Assembly (NCBI GenBank): GCA_973895155.1
Contig: OZ316899.1
Coordinates: forward strand, 13,888,001 to 13,952,000
Direction: 5' to 3'
DNA length: 64,000 bases
DNA from: Marsupella aquatica
Lineage: Eukaryota > Marchantiophyta
Under the pieces are notes generated by a model, which ran no database searches, was not told where the DNA came from, and was given only the letters and a program-made list of their open reading frames with translations. This document shows, one piece after another, positions 22,661 through 33,383 of the stretch. Within the stretch, counting starts at the first letter, position 1, and every line of letters starts with the position of its first letter. The translations under genes were made by a program, and so were the position numbers.

Positions 22661-23343
22661 CTTTACAAGATGACCCATTCAATAATCAATCTGTCTCTCA
22701 GTTCAATTGCACCTTGTACCCCAACTCTGTATAATTTTATTCATACCCACAATAAGTACTAAATCACAAAAACACATATAGTCAGGAGAAATATCTACGT
22801 ATGTAGTCACCGCATTCAAGATAATACATCCACACCACCTATCCAGATCCACCCTAAATCTAACGGCTACCGCAGGCTTAAAAAAACTAAACCTAAAAAA
22901 ACTTTTCTCCCCTCTTACGTAAGATGCCCTACCTACACACTTTTACCATTATATAAAGCATGCTCACCACAGGCTCTGACGCATAGTTCCTCCTGAAACA
23001 TTCCTTTTTGCATGGTACTTCCCCCCTCTACGTAAAGCATTCTCCTGAAACATCTTCAACCTCCAGGTTGAATGACTGGCTCATATTCAGTTTATCTCTT
23101 CTCACTGTCACCCTATTCTTTTGTCTCTTACTGGTGGCACTCTGCCCCACTCTGTTCTTTCGTCCTTTACCACTAGCTCTTTTTTCTTAGCCCTATAGAA
23201 TTACTTTCTGAGCAATCCAGTGCACACTCTTGTAAAGATTCCTGACCATAGCTAATGGCGCGAGCTGAATAGGTACCATTCTTAGCATATTGACTCCTTT
23301 GCTGTTATATTTTCATGAATAACTTAGTCTAGCCCATAACTGA

Positions 23344-23485
23344 TATATGTCTCCCCGTTACCGCCTGGGCATCCTGGTAACAGAAACATATAGCATGAAT
23401 TTGTCAGTTACTTGGCTTGATTCACCCTGGTGACGGGGGCTGAATGACGAACCTAGGGCTTGCAATGTAGTCATGTCAACTACAT
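23344..23485 (+). ncRNA. Covarying RNA fold, copy B
   Basis: P1 TATATGT (23344-23350) pairs with ACATATA (23386-23392). P2 GTTACC (23357-23362) pairs with GGTAAC (23376-23381). P3 CCCTGG (23425-23430) pairs with CCTAGGG (23452-23458). P4 ATGTAGT (23465-23471) pairs with ACTACAT (23479-23485). Loops CTCCCCGT, AGAAACAT and TGACGGGGGCTGAATGA match copy A exactly. It lies about 740 bp upstream of the ORF1 relative. Confidence 0.7.
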
Positions 23486-24219
23486 GTCAGTTATGGTTGA
23501 TGGTCTACTTCTGTCTGTAAGACAAACAGATTGGATGCACCGATAGTCCATGCATAAAGCTCTGCTTAGAGCTGGATGCTAGTTATAATAAGCTTTATAT
23601 GTGTTGTATACTGACCCTGCTAACTATCAATTTTTTTCTTGTTCTTAACAATGCAGCAATTCGCTTCTGTCCACACCACTAGTATCTCCAAAAATTATTT
23701 CTTGCTGACTTGATAACAAAATTCTTCCTACTATACCCCTGGTTTTGAGATCTTTCTACCTATTAATACTTTGTAAAAAGGTTTTTTTGTTATTTCTAAC
23801 ACTTGTTATTTCTGTCACTAGTTTTCTGTCACTAGTTATCTTGGTCTCTTGTTTTACTCTGTCTTTCATGCAGCAGACCCTGCTACTGCGCTTTGACTAT
23901 GCTAACTGTATACACATTATGCTAGTGGATGGATCATTTCATGAGTATTAATTTCTCTCTCGTCAGACCTTTTCATTTCTTTGGACTTTACCATGTGTCA
24001 CCGGCAGTATATGAAGTTTTTTAACTTGGACTATAAAGGTGTAATGTATATATATCTAAGACTCCTCCCAGACCCTACTGTAGGACCATGACATGCGATA
24101 GGTGTGGACAAAGTAATATCTTGATGTGGCCTTGATTGGGTGTTTTTTTGCTACTTTATTAACATCTCTCTCTAACTTTATTCCACTCCTCTGATTGGAT
24201 TCGGAGGACCGCTATCAAG

Positions 24220-25756
24220 ATGATTACTAATCCCACACATCGATGTTCTGTCTGCTCACAAAAACGCTGGTCACGGGAACTCTTGTCTCTAGGATATGAT
24301 AATGACCTTCCACGCCCATGTAACATGGCACTCCAAGCAACACTGGCTTCTATTCGCCAAACTGAAATCCATACTGCCATCCAGACACATGATCGGGAAG
24401 TAATGAATCGCGGGGAGGACGAAGCACCAGGTCAGTTACTTCTGCATGTTTTAGGGATCAATGAATGGTTTATTGTTTACCAGGCGGCCGGCTGTATCAG
24501 CACTGAGGCTACTATGACCAAACTCGATTCCCTCATTAGCTCTCTAGACAGTTTCGAATACATTGATGAAGACAAACTAGAAACATCCCGCATCACTAGT
24601 CGTAAGTTAGCACGCATGCTCGCCTATACACCGAATGTTCCGACCACAAACGATAGTCGTTCTTCTTCACCTGCGGCTGATGTTGCTTCAAAGCTTCGCG
24701 AAAACCCGCTACTCAATACCGCTTGGCTATCGGAGGAGGAATGCATTGCCTTTGACGAGGCGATCGATGGGGTACAAACATCACAGAAGGAACTGGACGA
24801 TTCCAAACAGGACGGGGAGCCGTTTATTCCCAACAATCCCCCACGTTTTCTCGAATGGGAATCGGCTCGTCAACAATCTGGCACCTATCTCACTCGGTAT
24901 GTGGAAGTCTTGGGCTTCACTGTCTACTGAAGAGATCAAAGTCTGCAAAGAGCACGCCCTCCGCAGCTTCTCTTGGATTGAAACCTCCCCCAATATATCA
25001 ACTAATTGGCCCATGACTATATTTGGCGCTCCCAAGTACAAATGTACCATGGCGGCTGGAGCTAAGATTCGTGGTAACTTCGTTACCAATTCCTCCCGTT
25101 CCTCATAGGAACACAAAACAAAACTCTGGAACTGGCACCGACCTTTCCTTCGCTGCTCCTGCAACTCTACGTCTAAAGGTGGCTGCACTGGCCAGATCAT
25201 ATGGTTCGATCATGCTATATGGTACATTGCTAATCATCTTGAGCTATTCTTTGCTGTGTCATCTACACAGGCGCGACTCATTCTTATGATGAGCTTCTTA
25301 GGAGGCGAAGCACGTCGGGTGGTATTGGATCAGGTCGCATTCTTTTTTACTAGGCAACTTCTACTAGAAGCAGCTGGTGAGCAACTTCGGGATCCCTCGG
25401 CACAGCTACTTGCCAATCATGGGGAAGCTAAAGGTGCTCGTATCATCGAAATGCTCATCAAACCGGGAGAATTTTCGGAGCAAGATCCTACGCCCAAACG
25501 TAAATGGAATCTAAATGGGAATTCCCCATTCGTAGAATCTGCTAATCGTAAGGGCTTCTATGCGAACCAAACTCCCCAACGTGGACGTGGACGCGGCAAC
25601 TATTCATGGCAACCCAACACTCCCCAATCAGCACCTGGAGCACGGCCGCGATTCCAGAACAACAAAGTTCCCAACAAAGCACCAACCAGCAATACGGGAT
25701 CTTCCATCGGGCAATCACCCCTGCCACGCCGCAACATGAACTTCAACGATGTTTAA
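24220..25756 (+). pseudogene. ORF1 relative of second RT element
   Basis: It begins MITNPTHRCSVC with a CxxC pair, then KRWSRELLSLGYDNDLPRP. A one-base frame change near 24890-24900 and a TAG at 25106 break it; the rest continues as LWNWHRPFLRCSC, IWFDHAIWYIANHLELFF and IIEMLIKPGEF. The tail is G/R/N/Q-rich (GRGRGNYSW) and ends PLPRRNMNFNDV, matching the ORF1 C terminus at 17.7 kb. Role by analogy: RNA-binding structural protein of the element. Confidence 0.65.
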
Positions 25757-25925
25757 ACATAGTCGCTTTAGCATACCATCGAATTGGTCATAAATACTAA
25801 TACTGGAGCATAAATCTTCCTTGCTTTGTTTTCGATAGCATGAATTTGCACCAGCTTTGATGAAACTGCGCTTCTTATCCCTGGGATTACTATGCTTTGC
25901 CTAAATTTGAACCAATTCATTTGTT

Positions 25926-26426
25926 ATGCTACACATCGGAAGTCCACGCAATCACCTAATTATATCTTCCTTTACGGCATTATCTAACACACATGTATGC
26001 TTATCTACATTCCCAAAAGACCGACACCTTCTCCAACTTCCGCATGGCCGACGTACAATAACATGCAGTCGGGATCGTTCTTCTCTACAATTTATCCATC
26101 TGTTATACACAAGCAGATCCTTCGAATGGCTACCTCTTCGATTGATTTTTGCGGAGTGTCTTGAACTGTGCCAACTGAAGACACTCATTCCTGCACTCGA
26201 TGGTATATGTTTTGGATGGAAATACATGGATGCTGTATCTACACTTTGTTATCATCCATCTATGGTATTCTGCAACTTCAGCATTTCCTCCTTAACTACG
26301 GATCGCGAAACGTGCGCTTGTCAGTTTAACATATTTAAAACCTTCTTAGATCCATTGACTAGCAATGAATTCCATTTAGTGGATACACCTTGTTCTAGCC
26401 ATGTGCGAACGACTAACCTCGACTAA
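25926..26426 (+). pseudogene. Truncated ORF2 N-terminal module
   Basis: LQLPHGRRTITCSRDRS, GICFGWKYMDAVSTLCY, VFCNFSI, then a C.C pair and HVRTTNL align with the start of ORF2 at 18898. At the position of the in-frame TGA in that ORF, this copy has a sense codon (FKTFLD against F*PFVD). The frame ends before any RT motif. Confidence 0.6.
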
Positions 26427-27520
26427 TTTATTTGCAGGCGACTCTTAACATGTATATTTAAATGATAATTTAGATATTCAGATTTTCCAAAATTTCCAGA
26501 ATTTATTCTAATTTTCATTTTGGGCAGATGCGAGGCAAGCTGACAAACAAATGGCCCAAAAATGATTCCAAGCTCTTTTCTCTGCATACTTTCCTCACAA
26601 AAATACCCTATACTCTGTCCCCCCAACCAGGTTTAGTTTTTGCAGAGGCAAGGGTAGTTTGGGTACATAATACCTTTGAGAATGTTATCCATGATGACAT
26701 CCTATAAACTCCTGGTTTTTCATGAATACTTGAAAAATGTCATCAGCCATATCTGAAAGACGACTTTCATCCGCAAAATCGAGTGTAGAATATTTCAACA
26801 GTTTACTTTAACACATCTACTACTATAGAAGCCGTGTAAAATGGTTCAGCCTTTGTGACCGACCGCTTCGGTCACGGGCCTGGTATTTGAGAGGTTTGCA
26901 AAGGAAATTCTTGCAACAGTAGTGTTGTTGTTCACAATACTGCCCTACGGTAGCAATACAATAATGTTGTATCCACTAACAAGGGTGGCTGGGTGGGGGC
27001 CGGTTTATGGTCCTTATTCTTAGTATAATTATAATAATGGCACTCCTTTATCCTTTTGGTCGGCCCATTGAATAGGGGCGATGGACCGTCTTTCCAAATA
27101 AGGGCAAGCGAATGAATCTGAGAAGGGTAATTAATGCTAGGTTGCATTGATTAGTCCTAAGCTGCCACCTGACAGGCACAGTTATGTAATGTCTGGCTCA
27201 AGCTGCATTTCCCATTACCAGGTCCGCGGCGCGGTTGTGGGGAGTCTCACTTGGCCTGGCAGGGTCTCATCAGGCTCCATATTATTATTGTATTTTGTGG
27301 TGAAATCTTGGCACGAGACAGACCGACCCCGCCCCCCATCAACCATGGGCGACGACATGTAACTAAAATAAACCAATGAGGGCCAATCGAAAGCTACTAT
27401 ACCTGGCGGGCCTATTGTATTCAGTTAGTAAAGCCTGTACATTGTGAGGGTATAAAAGAAAGGATGTAGAGGATTGGGGGGGGGAGCAGAGATGACCAAC
27501 AAAATAAGGGTTTGGTATAG
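26427..27520. other. Non-coding interval
   Basis: No gene is supported. It holds the inverted copy of the GTGACCGA hairpin (stem 26855-26862/26868-26875) and otherwise unremarkable sequence. Confidence 0.55.
26850..26883. repeat. Palindromic hairpin GTGACCGA-N5-TCGGTCAC, copy 2 (inverted)
   Basis: Same stem and flanks (GCCTTT..., ...GGGCCTGG) as 9706-9739 in the opposite orientation; only the loop differs. Confidence 0.65.
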
Positions 27521-27521
27521 A

Positions 27522-27680
27522 CTGAGGGAATGGTTGAGTCTGCCATAGCTCCCGAATGACAAGCTAGTTGGAGGTATGAAGGGAATTGTGGTTGGGCCTG
27601 CCATAGCTCTCGGATGACAAGCTAGTCGGGGTGTAAAGGGAATGGTTCTGTCTGCCATTGCTCTCGGATGACAAGTTGGC
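27522..27680 (+). repeat. Tandem repeat, three units of about 56 bp
   Basis: Units begin GGGAATGG/GGGAATTG and share CTGCCATAGCTCYCGRATGA and CAAGCTAGT. They lie 120 bp upstream of the finger/recombinase/helicase gene and could mark its left boundary. Confidence 0.7.
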
Positions 27681-27803
27681 GCCCTCCTCAGTCTCATCCA
27701 AGAAAAAGTGGTCGTGGGTGCGATATTATCATGCTCGGTTGGAGCTTAATGATATTTTTGGCCACCCTATACCCAACCCGGTCATTCGCTCGCAGACATT
27801 ACG

Positions 27804-30560
27804 ATGACGTTCCCATGTGATGGGTGTCCTGGGTTTGAGTTTGTTACTATTTCTCAAAGAGCTGCTCATAGGAGAGTAGTTCATCAGTCGATTTGCAGTG
27901 CCATCAAGGCCGATGGCACGAGATCTTCAGTCCGCATATCTGTAGCTTGTGATTGGCCGTGCCCTCACCGTTCTTGCTTGTCTCGCTTCCGTCGACCGAA
28001 CCGCTTGCGGAACCATTATGCCAGAGAACACATCCAAGGTACAACCCATAGTCGTGCATCGGTCCCAACAGGCGATTTGGGTGATTCAGTTCCCAGTAAT
28101 GAAAGTCCCCCGGTGGCGACAATCTCGGAATTTGTGGACTCCCCAGAGGTGTTAAGTCAAGCAGATTTGTCTGTGGTGAAGTATGAGGGCATGGCATTGC
28201 TCTTGTGCATTACCTGCAATGTGATCCTGGACGGTTCCAACGTGAGGATGGTTTGCAGGCATGTCTGGAAGGATTTCGCGCCCCTCCGTAGAAATGGGGG
28301 ACAAAGCTTATGGGGCCGACAAGATGAGCAACAGCTGTCACAGGCCATTGCAAGGATGCAATTAACCCCCCCAATGCAGTATGGGATCATTGCATTCGGG
28401 GATTAGTCTCCCCAGTCCCCGGTATTGTTGTTCGTAGAGGCTACTCGTGCCCCTTTTGCACTACCTACCACAGCGCAAGTAAGAAGACTATGCGTAATCA
28501 CACGATACGAGTGCATCCCAAAGCTACCGACGTGACCATGTGTCACAGTAGTAGTGTTCAATGTCTTGTTCAAGGTGCCGGGAAGAAGTACTTTGCAGTC
28601 CGATGTCCAGACGACCAAGCCCGAGGTAGCACGCAAAGCCTGAAGTCTGCGCTGTCCAAGGCAATTCTTGAGATGGAGCTGACGCTCCCTGCACAGAACA
28701 ATCCTCCCCCTCGAGAGCTATCCGCGTGGCTGCAAGCCACTAGATGGGTGAATGTTGCGACAGGACTCATACCAGAGAATTCAATGTACAATGATATCAG
28801 TGGTCCGATGCGTTTGGCTCGCTGGGAAGGTTTCCCATATGCATGGGTCCCGGATGTTGTGCTCTCATATGCCACGCTGGTGCAAAAAGTCTTGGTCGAG
28901 GCGGATTTCAGAGTGAGGACATTGGTTGTGAGCCCTGACTCCCCACAAGGATTCACCGAGTTCCTCCAGGAGTCCATGATAGAGAAGTATTGCTCAGTCA
29001 TGACAAATTTCCTGTCCGCTTTATTGCTCTCTGCATGTGATCCTCTAGGCTCCCATGTGCTCCTTGTTGTGAAGGCTCCCGACTGCTTGAAGGTCCTTCT
29101 CCAAGCCCTAAAGATCCAGTTGGAGTCCCTTCCAGAGGGTCCCATAGACCCGGACCACTTTGACTACACTATCCTACACGACCTGTTGCTCGGTTTGTGG
29201 ATCCCCCCACATCGGATGAAAGTGGTAGCCCAAAAATTGACGGACAATTTTTTTGCAGTTTTTGATCCTGTCCTCGCTCAAAGCGTGTGCACTCTCCACT
29301 GGTTATGCATGGAAGGAATCCACAGATATCACCCCAATGCTGTCAATGATGAAATTCTGGTGCTGAGCGGCAATCAAAATGGAGTTATGTTGCACTCTTT
29401 GGAATCGAGCGACAGCCGATGACCTGGATGTCAACAATGCAAGAGCAATTATGGTATACGTGGAAGATAAACCCAGGCTAATAGAGACACCATTCAACTA
29501 CATTTCTTCTTGGCAGACCCTTATGTGCTCGCTCATCGGCGAAAAGCCTAAAAGGCCGGATCTCATTGCATCAAAGCCCGGTTACACCGAATGCAAAGTG
29601 AGCGGTTATCCGATCACACTGGACGGCTATAGAGAAATGGTGATGGAGGTGATTAGTGAATGCACCGTCCTCACACAGGAACAAGTTCTTCTGGGTCTGG
29701 ACACGGATTGGTTGGAGCGACTATTGGAACCCGGGGGCAGCGTAATTGTGGACAAGCTCACCAAAGAAAGAAACCCGTTCCACGAGCACATGCACGATTT
29801 GCACCAGCATCTGTTCTCCAATGACATGAGATCATCACATTTTGTCCATCACTACGACAAGAACGGCATCCAGATGTGGAAGAAGAAGGCCCTGCGCGAA
29901 TGGCTGGCTGCCACCGATAGATTGAGCGACCGACTCACTTGGCTGCTGCATTTTACATCGGGTCAGCCAGCTAGGGCAGCGGAGTACGGCAGTTTCTTGA
30001 TCCGCAACACCACAACCAACCAACGGACGTTCCTGTGGGCAGAAGGGACCTTGGTGATACACCTAACATATAACCAAATGTGTGGTTGAAGACGCTTGAA
30101 GCACATCATCCGGTTCTATGTCTGAGGGTAACCTTCCTCCAGTACCTTAGCATGGTGAGGCCTGTGCAGGTGTTTGTTGCGAGTCAATTGTGGGGTGGAG
30201 AGGAAGCAGCGGTGTACGCGGATTGTTGGTTTGTTGCAACCGGAAAAAGGCGTTTAACACGGCATGTGAGTGCAGGTGTGGAGAGGGAGTTCCTAAAATG
30301 ATTTAAGGCCCCGTTTGGGATTAGGCCTCATCGGCACATTATAACCTTCTTTTCCGAGCCCATTCGGTTCTAGCTGCAAATATCGTTGGCTAATGACTGG
30401 CTGGATGCATCCGTAGGCCACTCGGTGTCCACCGCTGGCCTAACTATGCACAGAATAGCCAGGATTTGAGAGTTGTGGATCGACATGAGTGGAGGAACTT
30501 TAGGTTTGTCACAAAGAAGCTTCACCGTCTACTGAGGCTGCCGACAGACCTTAGGCGACA
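27804..30560 (+). pseudogene. C2H2-finger plus tyrosine-recombinase-like half of a fungal-type RecQ gene
   Basis: Finger 1 is CDGC...H....H at the start and finger 2 is CPHRSC...H...H. After a frame change near 28370, in a C run, finger 3 is GYSCPFC...H....H. Then come SAWLQATRW (the family 'sPWLrrTrW' block), a frame change near 29390, TSGQPARAAE and IRNTTTNQRTFLW. After another frame change come LQYLSMVRPVQVFVA, RPHRHII, VGHSVSTAG, a further frame change, then NYAQNSQDLRVVD. This order is typical of large fungal proteins that continue into a RecQ helicase. I infer a tyrosine-recombinase fold: box-I Arg in GQPAR (29970s), His/Arg in PHRH (30327), GHS (30417) and Tyr (30445). At least four frameshifts make it a pseudogene. 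Confidence 0.6.
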
Positions 30561-30634
30561 CCTGGAGGCCAAGGCCGAGCCTGAGCCTAAGCCTAAGCCT
30601 GAGCTGCGTCCGGGCGGTCCGGCCCCACCTAGGT

Positions 30635-32550
30635 GTGGAAGTTGAGTTTTCTCCGCCCTCAAAGCGAATCCGGATCCTTCACAGATGTGATGATGGATCA
30701 AACACCGATCACGGTGACAAACTAGAGGGCCTGGACGCTGCTGCAATGTATGAAGCACGGATTGCAATTTGCAGCCTTGGTCATAGGGATTGGAAGTTGC
30801 ATGAGCAAGCAATTGCAGTCGCTACAGTGGTGGACAACATGCAGAATTTTGTAGCCATCCTACCCATGGGTTCCGGGAAATCGGCCGTTTTCATGGCAGC
30901 CGCTCGGAGTAGCGGAAGGACGGTGGTTGTCGTCGTTCCTCTGTATGATTGTGTTGATCCACACTCAGATGGCGGAGTGCAGGACCGCAGGCTTTGAATG
31001 TTTGGAGTTCAGGGTGAGCTGTATCCCTATGGCAGAGGTGCCTCCGCTCGTGTTTGTCCCTGTCGAGATTGCCATCCAAGAGAGTTTCCAAAGTTGGGCC
31101 AAACAACTTATTTGTGCCGGAAAATTGCATTCAATCATCATAGACGAGGTGCATACGGTGTTGTGTCCCTACCATCATCAGTCCATGGCGCAGCTTCTTT
31201 GGCTTTCCCGACTGCATTGTCAGCTGATTGGATTGATGGCCTCTCTACCACCCCGCAAGGAAGCGGCGTTATGGGGGAAGTTGGGAAGTCCATGGAAGGT
31301 GATTCGGGCCTGTACAACACAACCCAACCTCGAGTATAGAGTTGAGGAGGATGAGGCCAGGCTGGATTTGAAAATCGTGGAACTTGTACGCAATTGGGTG
31401 GCCGCCGCCAGCACAGATGACAGATCCCTGGTATACACTATGACGAAGAATGAAGCTGTGGATTTGGATCAAACTCTGCAACAACATCATGTCCAAAGTT
31501 GCTTCTTAACCTCGGACATCGTGAAGGCAGATAGACTTAGCAAGCTACGAAGTTGGGAGGTGGGCACGCCTAAAGTCATGGTGGCGACCTCAGTGATTTC
31601 CTGCGGATATAACTATCCCAGCATTCGCTTGGTCGTGCATCGGGGAGGCTTTTATGGGTTGGAAGAGTACCACCAAGAGTCGGGCAGATGTGGACGGGAC
31701 AGCCGGCCCGGAGTGTGCGTGGTGTTTTTGCACAAGTACTATCGTGCTTGGGCGTTGTCCGCGCCATCCGTGCAAATTGAAGGAGTCAACAAGGAGAGCA
31801 TGAAGATTGCGCACCAATGGATCGCGAACAGTACCATTGGCGGCGATACAACCTTCACCTTGAGATGGACGGGAAGGCACAAGTTTCTGCCCTTCTTCCC
31901 GGCAGCTTGGCATGCGATGTGTGCCTGGAAGCCGCGGCTACCACGCCAAGCCAAAGTGGAGGCAATCACCCAAGACACCACTCGCACACAAGGCCAGATG
32001 GAGCAGCTGTTCAGGATGTATATATTCCGAGACCGGAGAGCATAAGGATAGAGGCAAACATGCAGAAGGATATCATCAATCTCAAGTATGTTTGCCAGCA
32101 TGGGGGTGATGGGAGGCGATGTCTCTTGTGTTGGGAGGACTCGCATAGCCCTGCAAATCATGGAATAAGGGAGTGTGGCGTAATGAGAGGGTTATGCCTG
32201 CGGTGTGTATCCAATCGCCATCGGGTTTCCAACTGTAATGTGAAGGGTCAAGAACGTCATTATAATGCTTGCTTCAAGTGCTTCTTTCCGTTTGATAAAA
32301 TTGACCAAACCCAGGTGCACAAGGGGGAATCCGGGAGCAGCACCTACAACGATCTGTCCGGAGAGAGGATATGAATTCTAATGTGGCATGCATATAGGAA
32401 TGACGTCTCGCGCAGACGATTCAGGCAGCTATTTCCTGACATGCCATTGGATGACAGTAAATTTGAGCCTTGGCTACTTTCAAAGGACGTGGAGAGAATG
32501 CTAAACAATTTTGTGCGAGTGGCGGGAGCTATGATGAGGATGAAACCATG
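30635..32550 (+). pseudogene. RecQ-family DEAH helicase half with Cys-rich tail
   Basis: Walker A PMGSGKS is at 30863, and VVVVVPLYD precedes a frame change near 30955. DEVH (Walker B) is at 31143, LMASLPPRKEA is motif III, ATSVISCGYNYP is motif V, and QESGRCGRD at 31676 is motif VI of RecQ (canonical QEIGRAGRD). After a frame change near 31900-32040, a Cys/His-rich tail follows: CLLCWEDSH, LCLRCVSNRHRVSNC and CFKCFFPF. Coding traces continue to about 32550 (FRQLFPDMPLDDSKFEPWLL). It would unwind DNA with ATP in the nucleus. Position and frame suggest one original polypeptide with the finger/recombinase half. Confidence 0.7.
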
Positions 32551-32892
32551 ATCGGAAGCATGAAGAGAGCTTGCTCTATCCTTGTTGCCGACCAGAGACT
32601 CATGTTGAATGCAAAACAAGCTACAGTTTAGTACACATAAGGATGTCTTCCCGCCCTGGGAATTTGATAGGGCGTTGCCAGCTGATGAAGGCGATACACT
32701 GACCATTCACAGCCCGGCCTGCCCCCCCAGACTCTCAGTAACCAGGAAATTGTGGAAATCGGCAAACAAACCTAACCGTGGCAACCATGCCCCCACGCGA
32801 GTGTTGCATAGGGTTTAGTGGGCGGGGTAGTCGTAACCCATGCTAAACCCACAACCGTTCATGCTTGTGGCCCGTCTCAACCTTTGCCTCCT

Positions 32893-32926
<34 letters not shown>

Positions 32927-32927
32927 G
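32893..32927 (+). repeat. (ACT)n microsatellite
   Basis: About 11 tandem ACT units just downstream of the helicase remnant. Confidence 0.95.
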
Positions 32928-33383
32928 ACTAGGGCGTCTGAAACTTATGCTTTAGGATTATAGTTTGGCACCCGGTATATCACTGGCGTGGGCCGCCCGG
33001 GTCGGGTTTACTCTCCTCATTTTGTTCCTCATCACAGGCTTTCACAGAGATACAGACACTTGCAAAATTCTCTTCATTGTAACTACATGGTTGGAAAACA
33101 AGTTGTGTAACCAAATGTTGAACTATCTGATTATCGTATTGGGTGTGAACATTGAAAATAGCAACTAATGGTAGAAAAGCCTATAGGTACCGATCTCCTG
33201 GCATCCCGAAAACGATTGTAACTGCAATGTTTACGAAATGAAGCAGAATTAAAATGGCAGGATTTTTGATAGTCGAAACACTAATACCTGCGGCCCGAGC
33301 AAAGCCAGCAGTGTAATCTCAACCTAATCCTAGCCAGTGTCCCCCTGGACACCGTCGCTTCCACCTTCCGTGAATCCCGCTTG

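Larger units (their letters stand above)
22661..26426 (+). mobile_element. Divergent, truncated relative of the RT element
   Basis: The order is the same as in the upstream element: long 5' region with the RNA fold (23344-23485), ORF1 relative (24220-25756), then the N-terminal module of ORF2 (25926-26426). The RT core is absent; homology stops at HVRTTNLD. It starts directly after the right repeat of the first element, so either the young copy inserted into this one's 5' flank or they integrated in tandem. Protein similarity is low, so this is a separate, older subfamily. Confidence 0.6.

Noticed and set aside
32881-33370. Continuation of the helicase gene
   Set aside because: Coding similarity fades after about 32550; beyond it only a microsatellite and short unconvincing frames are seen.
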